Source: Protonemura montana (Eukaryota; Arthropoda; Insecta; Plecoptera; Nemouridae). Taken from it: a stretch of 64,000 bases of DNA. The translations under genes and the position numbers were made by a program. This document shows positions 11,889 through 22,719 of this stretch, piece by piece. Location of the stretch: the NCBI GenBank assembly GCA_947568835.1, contig OX387610.1:13373001-13437000 (forward strand), written 5' to 3'. Under the pieces are notes generated by a model. The model had not been told where the DNA came from. It searched no databases and worked only from the letters and a program-made list of their open reading frames with translations. Numbering within the stretch: the first letter of the stretch is position 1; each line of letters begins with the position of its first letter.

Positions 11889-12462
11889 GTGAGTGATAGT
11901 CAACAAAACCGAAAAATTATACTAAATTAGACATAAAATTATTTAATTTATTTGTCTGTATATCTTACAACCAGCTACCATTTCAAAAAAAATTTCAAAA
12001 TCAAATAATTGACACTGTTCTCGTGTCAATGACCAATTACAGTAAGTTTGAATAAAACAAAATAGTAAAAAAGCAGCACGGAGAGTGTTTTGACTCGTAG
12101 TTTGTTTCCTTCACAAGTCCACGATCTTATTTTGAAAAAAAATAAAAAACCGAGCACTAAAAAACGCCCAATTACAGAACCATGAAATCGAGTTGAAATT
12201 TACCGTTATATAGTATTACGTACATGGAAATTATATGCATTTACAAAATTAGTTACGAACCAATCCTTGTGTTTGGCTGATAAAAGTGGAGCTTGAATGT
12301 TAAGGCAGGAAAAATATTCGAAGCAATGCCAAATTGATTGGATTTTATTAGATTTTTAGAACGACTACGGATAAAATAAAAAGTAAATTGTCAAGTAAAC
12401 GAGTTAAGTAGTGGACCTGGATTGACCTGGACCTGGGAAAGAAAGACAGCATTTATGATGTT

Positions 12463-12606
12463 TTTTAGACTCATGTCTACTTGATTTATCCTTAGCACTA
12501 GTTTTAACAAAAACTATTTGAATGGGTTTTGAATGCTAAGTAATTTATAGGAAATTTAGTAGCCCTTTACTTAGCATTCAAAACCCATTTCAAATAGTTT
12601 TTCTAA
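12463..12606. mobile_element. Foldback element with inverted arms
   Basis: The left arm (AAAAACTATTTGAATGGGTT, then TTGAATGCTAAGTAA) is mirrored by the right arm (TTACTTAGCATTCAAAACCC, then ATTTCAAATAGTTTTT) around a ~25-base loop. The outer part (GACTCATGTCTACTTGATTT) is the conserved end of the family found again at 28.2, 28.9, 46.6 and 56.8 kb. Confidence 0.75.
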
Positions 12607-13062
12607 AAGACTGCATTTCTTTAAAAGAGTCAATACTTTCCTCGTCTAGCTCCCATTCCAATGCCAAGAAAGATTTTAAAACATGACAGAAGAAGTGGAG
12701 GACGAAGAGAAAGAAGAACGGAAAGCGGTTTAGCAGAATATGGAGGAAAGAGGAGGAAAATCGAATACGGATAGAGATAGAAATATTGGAGAAGTTTGCT
12801 TGCCAAGGAATTTGAAGAAAATGAAAGACAACCGATTTGGCAAATAATTTCAATTACAGTTTTTTCTTAAATATATTATATTTTCTTCCCATTTGATAAA
12901 AAAAATATGAAAAAAATGAAACGATTAAAAAATAATACATATGCGAGACTAATCATCGTGGTACGAAAGCTCAATTGCATTTTCAGGCGTCTACCAACTT
13001 TTAAATAATTTCGCCTCATCTCTGTCACAACAGAAGTTAGTTTTCCCTCGCAAGGATGGCGC
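12607..13062. other. Purine-rich intergenic stretch
   Basis: Bases 12660-12840 are strongly purine-rich (repeated GAAGAA/GGAGGA), which produces a long open frame on the other strand. No gene is supported. Confidence 0.4.
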
Positions 13063-13230
13063 ATGTCACTTGACTTACCCACCTCAGAGCGCATGTCCGC
13101 ATGTCAATGCCACCTAGGAGGGGGATGCGCCGCGGAAAAGCGCCGGGAAATCGTCGGAAAAGCGCCAGTGGAAAGCGGCCAGTCATCGGGGTACGACGCG
13201 ACAGAACTTTTCGCTGTAAGGCATAGCTAA
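13063..13230 (+). CDS. Short GC-rich open frame, possible first exon, unrecognised
   Basis: ATG at 13063 opens 55 codons (MSLDLPTSERMSACQCHLGG and on) with GC-rich third positions unlike the surroundings. A possible donor GCT|GTAAGG lies at about 13216. No family is recognised and the frame is short. It may be only the CpG-rich leader of an unseen transcript. Confidence 0.2.
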   Translation: MSLDLPTSERMSACQCHLGGGCAAEKRREIVGKAPVESGQSSGYDATELFAVRHS

Positions 13231-13617
13231 ACACGTGTGGACGCGGTGGTTTACAGGCGTCGAGATTTAGATTAAAAACACATTCTGTTCATAGAAATAA
13301 CACTCGTGATCGTCATGCGATCGATTACAAAATAACATATCTGGTTGAATTTCAGCCTCGTATAGATAACAGCACAGAAATTTTATTTTGATTTTGTTGT
13401 CCTTTTGCGTTTTAGAGTTAAGTAGATTGTCGAAAGCAATGCTTTTGGAATTGATTGCACTCTTGTAGGGGTTGAATAATCCATCCAGAACAATTACAAA
13501 AAAGGTAAGAAGAAGAAAGCTCAACTTACCTATTTCGGATTAGCGTAAATATTAATAACAGAGGCTTAAAAGCAGCGGAATTATTTGGAAAAATCAAAAC
13601 ATAGCATTAAAAATACG

Positions 13618-13983
13618 TTAAACGAATTCATCCCGGCAATAACATCTCAACTCCTCCAAAGATAACCGCGCTGTCCAAGCGGGTGGTTGTTGCCGAGATC
13701 GATATCTCCACAGATATCCTTCGAGTGCGTCGCGGGCATGCAAGACGTCGCGGCGCCGAGCACGTGCGTTGATAGTCGACGTCGCGACGTAGTAGGACCA
13801 CGTGGTCGACGACGCCGCTCCTCGGCTGGCCGGAGGTAGAGTGGATGGCAAGGAATCATCGCTCGTGACGGAGGGGCTGAGAAGCGCGTTGGCCCGGCTG
13901 CGTACAAGAACCGGAAGTTCTTCGAATCCGGCTTCCAGGGAATCGTCGCCGGTGCATGTAAGTACGATCGTCGACTGGATCTC
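13618..13983 (-). CDS. GC-rich terminal-exon candidate, unrecognised
   Basis: On the minus strand an acceptor-like AACCGTCAG is followed by exactly 122 codons, beginning EIQSTIVLTCTGDDSLEAGF and ending SLEELRCYCRDEFV, then TAA at 13618. Codons favour C/G at third positions in a strongly AT-rich neighbourhood. A competing model exists on the plus strand: VVDDAAPRLAGGRVDGKESS and on, ending SRESSPVH before a strong donor GTAAGTACG at about 13957. Only one of them is likely to be real. A 5S-derived SINE abuts the 5' side of the minus-strand model. Confidence 0.35.
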   Translation of the reverse strand, partial: EIQSTIVLTCTGDDSLEAGFEELPVLVRSRANALLSPSVTSDDSLPSTLPPASRGAASSTTWSYYVATSTINARARRRDVLHARDALEGYLWRYRSRQQPPAWTARLSLEELRCYCRDEFV

Positions 13984-14004
13984 CTGACGGTTGAATTGTT
14001 GTGT

Positions 14005-14372
14005 TTAATGAGGCGTTGATGAATGGTGACGAATCTAGCCTCGATTAGAAGGGAGGAGGGGAAACCCGGTGACGGCACGTAGCCTGCTCCTGTCGTAGAC
14101 CAAAGGGACCACCGGCTTAACGTCCCTTCCGAAGGACGGTACAGCGTGAACAACATGATTTCTCCACAAATCCATGCTGTCGAGAGGTTGATAAGCAAGG
14201 CGAGTGAAGTTGCTGTACTAACTTTCATCCCTCCAACCTCTCTCCCAAACAGAACTGGTCATGTGTATGATAGTCAGCCATCCAATACCTGACCCAGCGC
14301 AGTGTTGCTTAACTTTCATCCCTCCAACCTCTCTCCCGAACAGAACTGGTCATGTGTATAATGTTCATCCAT
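14005..14372 (-). mobile_element. 5S-derived SINE-like element, two core units
   Basis: It has the same body as the copy at 6.6 kb (CGTCCCTTCCGAAGGACGGT; CAAATCCATGCTGTCGAGAG) followed by two 91-bp core units. The tail end is diverged (GTTTAATGAGGCG) and the head is missing beyond CATCCATCCAGATGACAGG. Its body creates most of a 193-codon spurious frame at 13647-14228. Confidence 0.75.
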
Positions 14373-14499
14373 CCAGATGACAGGTTTTTTTTGTCATAAA
14401 CAAGACTTGAACTCTTTTTTAAATATGGTCCCCAACAATTTACAACTCAAACCCCGATCACCACCTGACGTGGGGTGCAATCTATGGCAATTTTAAAAC

Positions 14500-14715
14500 A
14501 CCGATTTGACTGCGTAATCATCGTAACAATCCGTTGACTGCGTAACCATCGTAACAATCCGTTAACTGTGTAACCATCGTAACGATCCGTTAACTGCGTA
14601 ACCATCGTAACTATCCGTTAACTGCGTAACCATCGTAACAATCCGTTAACTGCGTAACCATCGTAACGATCCGTTAACTGCGTAACCATCGTAACAATCC
14701 GTTAACTGCCCAACC
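14500..14715 (+). repeat. 28-bp minisatellite, about 7-8 units
   Basis: The unit is CCGTTAACTGCGTAACCATC followed by GTAACAAT, repeated head to tail with occasional G/A and T/C changes. It is separate in sequence from all other tandem repeats here. Confidence 0.9.
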
Positions 14716-15074
14716 ATTAAAGAATTAGCTTAGAACCATGGCTATTGTATTCCTCTGTTTCTGTCAAACGCTAACATCCACATTTTGGATGTGTAAGTCG
14801 GGAAACGTGGGTCGCCTTTGAACAACAGATTAACGCACTGTCTGCGTGTTCTTTCTACGGCTTGTTTAGAACATTTCAGCGTACAGTCTGATAATACAAG
14901 ACAGAAGAGAGAATGAAACAATTGGAAGCCCCAAAGCTGAGAGATTATTACTTCTGGAAGCTGGAATCTTCATAAGTTTTCTTAGATCTTAGAGTTAACT
15001 AATGAAATAAAGAACAATGATGTAGGAAAATTGAAAATATTCTTTGTTCTTTCATTGAGTTTGTAGGTAGTCAG

Positions 15075-15870
15075 AAGCCAGTGTTGCTTATGCACTTGCT
15101 GCTGAGCAAACGAGGCCGGTAGCACGTGGTAACGGTAGGTGCCACCCGATGGCGCTTGCTGCTGAGCAAACGAGGCCCGCAACACGTGGTAACGGTAGGT
15201 GCCACCCGATGGCGCTTGCTGCTGAGCAAACGAGGCCGGTAACACGTGGTAACGGTTGGTGCCACCTGATGGCGCTTGCTGCTGAGCAAACGAGGCCGGT
15301 AGCACGTGGTAACGGTAGGTGCCACCCGATGGCGCTTGCTGCTGAGCTATCGAGGCCGGTAATGCGTGGTAACGGTAGATGCCACCCGATGGCGCTTGCT
15401 GCTGAGCAAACGAGGCCGGTAACACGTGGTAACGGTTGGTGCCACCCGATGGCGCTTGCTGCTGAGCAAACGAGGCCGGTAGCACGTGGTAACGTTAGGC
15501 GCCACCCAATGGCGCTTGCTGCTGAGCAAACGAGGCCGGCAACACGTGATAACGGTAGGTGCCACCCGATGGCGCTTGCTGCTGAGCTATCGAGGCCGGT
15601 AATACGTGGTAACGGTAGGTGCCACCCGATGGCGCTTGCGGCTGTCGTTTTTTAATAGACCTGTACAATTAAATAAAAACGACTCAAAATATCGCGATAC
15701 ATGTTTATCAATCGTTGAGGTTAGCATTAATAAAGATTAATTGAGTGTAAACCAGTCTCAAATGCAAGTAATCTGCGAGAAATAACGAAATTAAATTTCT
15801 TAACACTCGAAGCGACGGTGACTCCACCTGGCGGCATCATACATTTTTGTCGCGGTAAAGAAGTCATTTG
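15075..15870 (-). mobile_element. Dispersed element with internal 60-bp minisatellite (9 full units)
   Basis: Units of exactly 60 bp (GCGCTTGCTGCTGAGCAAAC, GAGGCCGGTAACACGTGGTA, ACGGTAGGTGCCACCCGATG) run from about 15092 to 15640. Because 60 is a multiple of three, open frames of up to 168 codons with a 20-residue repeat appear on both strands; these are not genes. The flank 15660-15860 (ACATGTTTATCAATCGTTGA; TCGAAGCGACGGTGACTCCA) is the reverse complement of 63555-63700, which identifies the dispersed element hosting the expansion. Confidence 0.85.
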
Positions 15871-17283
15871 GCGGTCATTTTCCGTTAAATTAGTGGTAGT
15901 ACTTTTCTGGATGTTTTGAATTCTCTTATATTTTTAGCCCTTGGCATTTTTTTAACTTTAAGTTTAAAATGCCTTTTCAGCCAAGAATAAACCCGAATAA
16001 TTAAGCAGTATTTGTCGTTTCCTGGTAGGTTATTTATCGATTATTAAGTATAATTGGCGAATACAGAAGGGTAGAATTTGATTACTGGTCTCTTTATGGC
16101 TTTCCTTAAAGAAGTTCTGCATTTATTTCCATAAAAAATAAAACTCATTTCAAGATCTACCCAACTTTTGCTTAAGTAGGTCTACGTATCTTCTATCTAT
16201 ACTTGCCGGATACTGCACTGTTTGGCTTGGCCTCTTCTAATTAAAACTTATTTAATGATGCAAACTAGTTAAAAAGTTTGCTTGTATGATTATAATATCA
16301 AGCAATTAAAACGTTGATGAGCAAAGCGTGGTCCATTAAAAAAAAACGCCTTCGGATATCTAATATTTGAAAGCGATTATCGCATCGGAAATGGGTGTTG
16401 ACACTGCGCAAGTTTTGTTCGAGAAGAAGAAGAAACTCGAGAAAATCTTGATAATAGTAAATGTTTTTACATTTTTTAAGTTCAAGCCAGTCACGTGCAA
16501 GAATTCACCGTCGGAAAGTCATCGATTACGCCAAAATCCTCCTGAGGCCATCAGCAATATTGAAAATGTGGTATTGAAAAGATTTAAGTGGACATTCCGA
16601 AAAACCCTGAAGGCTGTTTTTATTTGATTTTGAAAAAATTTTTACTGACTTTTTTTTATTGATACAGGACAGATTTTTGAGATCGCTGTTTTTCTTAGAG
16701 GCTGACTCCTCCCTGATTCACCGTTTTCTAAGATTTGTTTAAGATTACGGTCAGTAAACCTGAAAAAAAGGGCCAAATATAATTTCTGCCCGTGCATTAC
16801 CTTAGCTTTGTTAACGTAATGACATTGTAGCTGAACGTAGACGTCTTCGTTTCTTCTCTTCGTATTTTAGTGGATGTACCCCATGTTTAACCCCTCAAAC
16901 TTAATTCAATACTTTCGGTTTGTCAATAAATCTTTGCTTATTTAAACACAATTTACTGTATCGGTTGAAAGTCCTCAATTCTTGATGATTAAAGCGGTGG
17001 CAAAACACGAAATCAGGTTCAATGTTATTGGAGTAAACTTCAACTTATTGTGGAATCATTGGAATCATTATTCGATTTATCAGCTTGGCTTTTTTCGAAA
17101 GCAACATAATTATTACAGGTTAAACACGTTATTAGTGAAATTCAATCATAATTACGCCTTCAAATTCAATTGTAATTACATTTAATTATACTGTTATTGG
17201 TACAAGTACTTATTCTAAGGAACACGCAAACCTACATTCCGTAGTTTCCGTTTGATTGTTCAATTAAACTACGTCAAACCAAT
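15871..17283. other. Intergenic, no feature recognised
   Basis: AT-rich. A short frame near 16367 (+) contains KAIIASEMGVDTAQVLFEKK. It looks somewhat coding but lacks an ATG and a clear donor, so it is not called. Confidence 0.35.
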
Positions 17284-18121
17284 TCAGAAAATTGTCTTCT
17301 TCATAATTCTAAAGAAATCTTCTTGCGTGATCTCTCCATCGCCGTTGCTGTCGGCTTCTTCTATCATTTCTTGAAGTTCCTCGTCGGTCAAATCTTCACC
17401 CAAATCGTGAGCCACCCTCTTCAAGTTCCTCAACGTGATCGTTCCTGTATTGTCGTCGTCAAACAGGCGAAACGCTCTCAGAAGATCTTCTTTGGGATCC
17501 TTCTCAGACATCTTCTTTGTCATTATCGAGAGGAAATCATCGTACGAAATCATTCCTAAAGTGAAACAATTTTAAGATAATAGCATTCTTATCTTTCGAC
17601 ATCTTGTCCTGATCTTACCTTATCTTTACCTTGTCATATGATATATGCAAACGGAAGAATGATATCTAAAATCTATATTATATGAAAAGACTGTCATGAA
17701 ATATAGGTAGTAGTATACCATTGTATTACCTCCATTATGGGTCTGTTAATAGATTTACAACAGAATTTAGTCACTTTGACGTCGAAACTAATTAATTAAA
17801 TAATTAATTTAATGAAACAATCAATTAGAATAATTAAATTACCAATACATAATTCTACTTACCACTGTTTCCTCTATCATAGTTCGAGAGCATTTTGTTA
17901 AACTCATCAATCTTATCGACTTCAAAGCCCATGGCTCTGAACGCCAGCGAAACTTCTTTGGATTGCATTTTGCCGGTACCATCTGCGTCGAACAAATCAA
18001 AAGCTTCACGAATGTCAACCTTTTGAGATTCAGACAACTCGAATTTCGGTCCAGCAATTTTGCGAGCGACCGACGGTGTTTGCTGAGCACCCGTCGGGGT
18101 TGTCCTCTTTTGGAAAGCCAT
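17284..18121 (-). CDS. Centrin (caltractin), complete, two exons
   Basis: Centrins are calcium-binding EF-hand proteins of centrioles, basal bodies and flagella, some also acting in nucleotide-excision repair and mRNA export. Exons are 18121-17863 and 17555-17284, with donor GTAAGTAG and acceptor TTTCACTTTAG; the split codon restores glycine 87. They join to 176 residues plus TGA (human centrin-2 has 172). Residues 1-25 are the usual basic, variable N-terminus. EF-hand 1 is at ~45-56 ([12 protein letters not shown]). EF-hand 2 at ~82-93 (DRGNSGMISYDD) has glycine at position 3 and aspartate at position 12, so it probably binds calcium poorly. EF-hand 3 is at ~119-130 ([12 protein letters not shown]). 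EF-hand 4 is at ~155-166 ([12 protein letters not shown]). [13 protein letters not shown] and the end [10 protein letters not shown] are centrin hallmarks. Which paralogue it is cannot be told without a tree. A short possible gene starts about 500 bp away on the other strand. Confidence 0.93.
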
Positions 18122-18626
18122 TTTTTTGCTATCGATAAAAAAATGATTTCGCTATTCGTTGAATGCTTTCTGGGATTTCTCGATATTTGCGACTGAAATT
18201 GTGATTTATTGACAGCTGGCTTAGTATTTTTGTTTTTTTTATTAATTGTTCAAATCAACCACACCCTAGTTGATTCGTTTCGATGCACTGACTTTTAAAA
18301 GTCACTTTTCATGCTCGGTACGAATAAAGTAATTCTACAAACTATTTAGCATAAACACCATAAAGCTATAAAGAAGAAAATTTCAAATTCAAAACAGACA
18401 GGTATCCCCTTTTTCTATCACACATGATATAGAAAAGAGTGTAAGTATATGGAAATGCAATAAAATCTTCCCTGGAGAGCACCAATGCATAACTTATCAT
18501 ATTTATTACCATTTCCTTAACATTTACGCTGCGAAGTAGAAGCACATATCTACTTAAGCCTATCACAGCCACGTGCCTATTGAAACGTGAGGAAACAGCA
18601 TTCGGTCGCGAGACAAAAGTCGAGGA

Positions 18627-18821
18627 ATGAAAGGTCCCCCTGGTCGTCGCTCCGTGAGGATGTTCAACGCCCCAACCGATCAATGGCACAGCGTAGAACA
18701 AATATTTCATAACGCCGTAGCGACAAAAGAGGATCCACTTTTCGCAAGGATATATACGAACAGAATTCGTAAGAGCCATCCGACATTTCATGCTGCTTTT
18801 ACAGATCAAGCTCTTTTCTAA
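18627..18821 (+). CDS. Possible small protein, divergent from centrin, unrecognised
   Basis: ATG at 18627 opens 64 codons (MKGPPGRRSVRMFNAPTDQW and on, ending AAFTDQALF) with balanced, coding-like codons. The frame extends upstream of the ATG as SIRSRDKSRG to an acceptor-like GGAAACAG at 18598, so it may be a last exon rather than a whole gene. The opposite strand is also open for 160 codons (18366-18848), which weakens the call. Head-to-head placement with centrin would fit a shared promoter. Confidence 0.28.
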   Translation: MKGPPGRRSVRMFNAPTDQWHSVEQIFHNAVATKEDPLFARIYTNRIRKSHPTFHAAFTDQALF

Positions 18822-19345
18822 AGAAGTTAAAAACTTGTATGCAGCCAAAACGGATTGAAAATCGTAAGATTCCTTTTTAGTTTTTCAAGTGGGACGGTTT
18901 AAGAGTAATTTCTATACGTCTAAGATCAAAACCGAACCGTCTAGAGTTGAAAGTAATTAATTGGATTTCTCTGCAGGGATTACGTAGCGGATCAAAGGGA
19001 AGCCGCTCTCTAGCCGTAGAATCTAATCGCTCGGCGGCGAAGGGAACGTGCCGAAATCGACATCCTCTAAGATTTCCAGGGTCAAATCCTTCTTCGCCAC
19101 AGCCCCGTTTTGCCAACTCACCCCCATAGCCCCACAACCGAGCCGCGGGGGTTAAGTTTGCGTTGGTCTCAGCGTTTTCACCGCGTACCACTTTGCTTGA
19201 ACAGGATTTGCAAGAACTTGTTTCCTCTAGATCGCATGCGTTTACATTGAGGTGCTTGGCACAAGAGTAAATTCGCACAATCTAACGCATCTTGATCATA
19301 ATTCAGAAAGTACCTATACACAAAAACAACATTTCTGTGTATATG

Positions 19346-19590
19346 AAATCTGATTTAAATTGCAAACGCTTGTAATGCGCGGGGTATTTCGTTATTATCA
19401 AACTAATAACCTCTCAAAAGTTGATGCCCACACGGGGAATCGAATCACGATCTTGGTTTGTCTAACCAAATGTGTACTTGTAGCTCAATTGGTTAGAGTA
19501 ACACCCGCGACAGGTGGAGATCGGGGTTCGATTCCCGATTGGGCATCAATTTTTGAGAGGTCATTAGTGTTCTTAATAATAATACAATTA
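19346..19590 (+). mobile_element. tRNA-headed SINE pair in inverted arrangement
   Basis: A reverse-oriented tail fragment (GCAAACGCTTGTAATGCGCG, ending GATGCCCACACGGGGAATCG) at 19346-19450 is followed by a forward tRNA-like body at 19480-19548 (TAGCTCAATTGGTTAGAG; GGGGTTCGATTCCCGATTGG). The forward copy ends TTTTTGAGAGGTCATTAGTG. The two parts form a large imperfect hairpin. The loop position expected to be U33 in the anticodon arm is G, so this is not a functional tRNA. Confidence 0.7.
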
Positions 19591-20084
19591 TGTTTTTGAC
19601 AAACCACCTTTCGGTAATGGAGTATTGTGGTATTGAACCATATTTATTTATTTATTCTTTTAATTTTTCACAATTATATAGGGGAGACTGGGGCAAGTTG
19701 TTACAGGGGCTAGTTGTTACAATCGACTTTAAAAATAGGGGATTTGAAATATCGCGGTGTCATTAATATCAGTGTTAGCTAATAGGTCGCTCGTCAGTCT
19801 GACCAGACCCGTTAAAAAATAACAGTTAAGATTCATACAAAGCAAACTTCGCCATTCCATTTGACCGTTCTGTGCCTCTGCGTTGAAATAATGTTTGAAC
19901 ACAGGATAAAGTACTTAAAGAAGATTTTTTTCTACATTATTCACATGAGATTTACACACATTTCCTGTTTTTATTTCTGTTATTAGTTTCAAGTTTTGCT
20001 GCTAAGAGTTCTTGTGGCTGAAGTACTCGAAGAAAACGCAAATTGCATTCATAATTAACGTTTTGATTTTCGATTGTGCCTTGA

Positions 20085-20215
20085 AAAAACAGCATCTTCT
20101 CTCATCCGCAAGCACCATCGAGTGGCACCTACCGTTACCACTTTGCCCAACAGAATAAAATTAACGCTGGACCTCTAACTTATTCCTAAAAACTCATTGG
20201 TGTCGTAGTTTCTTC
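20085..20215 (+). repeat. Fragment of the 15-kb/63.7-kb element family
   Basis: GCACCATCGAGTGGCACCTA, then CCGTTACCACTTTGCC, then AATTAACGCTGGACCTCTAA matches the unexpanded copy at 63.76-63.84 kb with several differences. It carries a single copy of the 60-bp motif. Confidence 0.55.
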
Positions 20216-20721
20216 TTAACAGATTCCTACGTCGATTCGGGCTCCTTAATTAAATTGAAGAACCGACGGCGCTGGATCTAAATGGAACTGACAAATCTTC
20301 ACCCAACTCAAAACTAACAAACTCTTGCGGACAGCAATATAATGTGAACTTCCTATCTCGATCTTAGAATCGAATTGCGTTTTCCGCCTAAATTAAATGT
20401 CAACGCGTCGACTTGAGGTCATAGTTGGAGCGTTGATTGGCTCACCACTTTACCAACTCGATACGTCAAGTTGCGATGGGAGTCGGATTGACTGCCCCAG
20501 GGCGGAATCCAATCACTCGCAAACCTACGTTGCATATTTTCCATTTAATTGGAGAAGTTTCTGTGAGACCAGCGTGATTTTCCCATGGTTTTCAACAACG
20601 CGTCCGCAAAGTTCTTTGCCGTTACTGACAACCACTGTATCGTTGTTGACCTAAATTTCAGTACAATAACAAATTGTAACTTTAATTAATTAAATTTAAT
20701 AACTGTTAAAGGTCATGTCAA

Positions 20722-21575
20722 ATGTGAGGTGGAAACCGGGGTTCGAATCTCCGATCGAGTAAACATTTTGAAGAGAGTAGTAATGTAATACTTATCTCTT
20801 CTCACGAGCTAGACTGTAGCAATGCAGGGTACAGTCCTTGTGCTGGTATCTTCTCTCACGGGCTAGACTGTCGCAATGCAGGGGACAGTCCTTGTGCTGG
20901 TATCTCCTCTCACAGGCTAGACTGTAGCAATGCTGGGGACAGTCCTTGTGCTGGTATCTTTTCTCACGGGCTAGACTGTCGCAATGCAGGGGACAGTCCT
21001 TGTGCTGGTATCTTCTCTCACGGGCTAGACTGTAGCAAAGCAGGGGACAGTCCTTGTGCTGGTATCTTCTCTCACGGGCTAGACCGTAGCAATGCAGCGG
21101 ACAGTCCTTGTGCTGGTATCTTCTCTCACGGGCTAGACTGTAGCAATGCAGGGTACAGTCCTTGTGCTGGTATCTTCTCTCACGGGCTAGACTGTAGCAA
21201 TGCAGGGGTAGTCCTTGTGATGGTATCTTCTCTCACGGGCTAGACTGTAGCAATGCTGGGGACAGTCCTTGTGATGGTATCTTCTCACGGGCTAGACTAT
21301 AGCAATGCAGGGGTAGTCCTTGTGATGGTATCTTCTCTCATGGGCTAGACTGTAGCAATGCAGGGGACAGTCCTTGTGCTGGTATCTTCTCTCACGGGCT
21401 AGACTGTAGCAATGCAGGGGCCAGTCCTTGTGCTGGTATCTTCTCTCACGGGCTAGACTGTAGCAATGCAGGGGACAGTCCTTGTGCTGGTATCTTCTCT
21501 CACGGGCTAGACTGTAGCAATGCAGGGGTAGTCCTTGTGATGGTATCTTCTCTCACGGGCTAGACTGTGGCGTAT
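20722..21575 (+). repeat. 54-bp minisatellite, about 15 units, behind a tRNA-like half
   Basis: Bases 20730-20760 carry a tRNA-like 3' half (CGGGGTTCGAATCTCCG). From about 20797 the unit TCTTCTCTCACGGGCTAGAC, TGTAGCAATGCAGGGGACAG, TCCTTGTGCTGGTA repeats about 15 times. Variants GGGTACAG, GGGGTAGTCC and TGTGATGG recur in several units, suggesting duplication of multi-unit blocks. Confidence 0.85.
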
Positions 21576-21783
21576 TAATACTATTACACTTTAACTGCAG
21601 AAAGTATTCCCGTTGAAACAATGCATAAATAACCGTTTATTTTTAATTTGTCCGTAGATTGCTTTGCAAAAATAATTCTCTGTTTGCTCTGACTGTAAAT
21701 AATTTGAAGAAAAATCCAAGGAAAGATAATCTGGAAACACTCTTTCTTATGTAGACCGGCACCATGTCGTGCCATCTTCCCAT

Positions 21784-21953
21784 TTACAATGTTCTGCACT
21801 CAAGACAAGCCACTTCGAATACATCATAATCGGGCAGACAGTTTTTCCCCCGCAGTTCGTGGCTGTAATCATCCGAGGGACGAAACTTGCGCGAGTTAAT
21901 TCGACGATAAATCCGCCAGGTGTCAAAAATAAACGCGGAGGATTGCGTGCACC
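21784..21953 (-). CDS. Terminal-exon candidate, unrecognised
   Basis: After an acceptor-like GTGCTAGCTGAG the frame reads CTQSSAFIFDTWRIYRRINS, then RKFRPSDDYSHELRGKNCLP, then DYDVFEVACLECRTL and TAA at 21784. Codon third positions are GC-rich in an AT-rich region, and the reading is clean on a strand and frame where only a short exon would fit. The Cys-containing basic C-terminus suggests a secreted or regulatory peptide, but no family is recognised. A longer overlapping frame on the same strand looks vaguely like a serine-protease segment and is judged a shadow. Confidence 0.3.
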
Positions 21954-22719
21954 CTCAGCTAGCACCCTTAGCGAGCACCCTCTAGCGGTAAATCTTTGCC
22001 GGGTTAAGTGATTCGTGTGCCGGTGGTGGTTCCGGGCCAATGAAACATCTAGTACACTTTCTCGTGAGATTCTCAAGGGCTGGAAGTTGTGAACTGTATT
22101 GTAATGCGTTTTTCAAATACATTAGTTTATAAATAGCAGTTTTTTTTTAAGGGTAATGGTATTTTATGTGCCTGGCATTCAAATGTAATGCATCGAGTAA
22201 TTTGGGTAATCATCGGATGTAATTATAATCGAGGGGCTTTGAACTACATGGTCCCGGTTAACGTTAAATTTAATTTTTTTAGTGTAATTTTGTGGTTCTA
22301 TGAATGAATTAAGCTTCTCGCTACCAACATTTACAGCCATTAATTCGCAAAAGGTTAAATAGGTTTTTTTTTTATCAAGTTTGACTGAAAAAAAAGGTTT
22401 GGAGAGCGAATGTAATCGTAGCCCATATTTTAAAACCACTTGCTAAACGGTTATGCTATTTATTTAATTACGAATAATTAACATTTCTGTACAATTATAT
22501 CGAGTACAATTAATTTATGTTGACCTAGTTACAGATATATATTTTTTTTCCGCTGCAGTGATTACCAAAAATCTAGGTGCATCGATTTCCAACAATGTGT
22601 TCGAATTTGTAGAAGTAAATATTTACTTCAGAAAAATGTTGTTGTTGTTGTTTTTTTTTTTTTTTTGTCAGAATTGATTGATTTGGCTGAGTTTTTTAAT
22701 GTTTGCGCTAAGATCACTA

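Noticed and set aside
13647..14228. 193-codon minus-strand open frame starting [19 protein letters not shown], resembling a signal peptide
   Set aside because: The same N-terminal frame recurs in the 5S-SINE bodies (for example 6657-6848). It is repeat sequence, and the rest is a shadow of the GC-rich exon island.
15149..15655. 168-codon frame with a perfect 20-residue repeat (and a matching one on the other strand)
   Set aside because: A 60-bp minisatellite keeps frames open on both strands by arithmetic; the unexpanded copy at 63.7 kb has no gene.
18366..18848. 160-codon minus-strand frame opposite the 18.6-kb small frame
   Set aside because: Starts without an ATG, composition looks random, no splice sites or similarity.
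21747..22076. 109-codon minus-strand frame with a weak serine-protease look (VLSAEHC)
   Set aside because: No catalytic context, no Gly-Asp-Ser-Gly motif and poor codon use; the overlapping frame ending CLECRTL is more coding-like.
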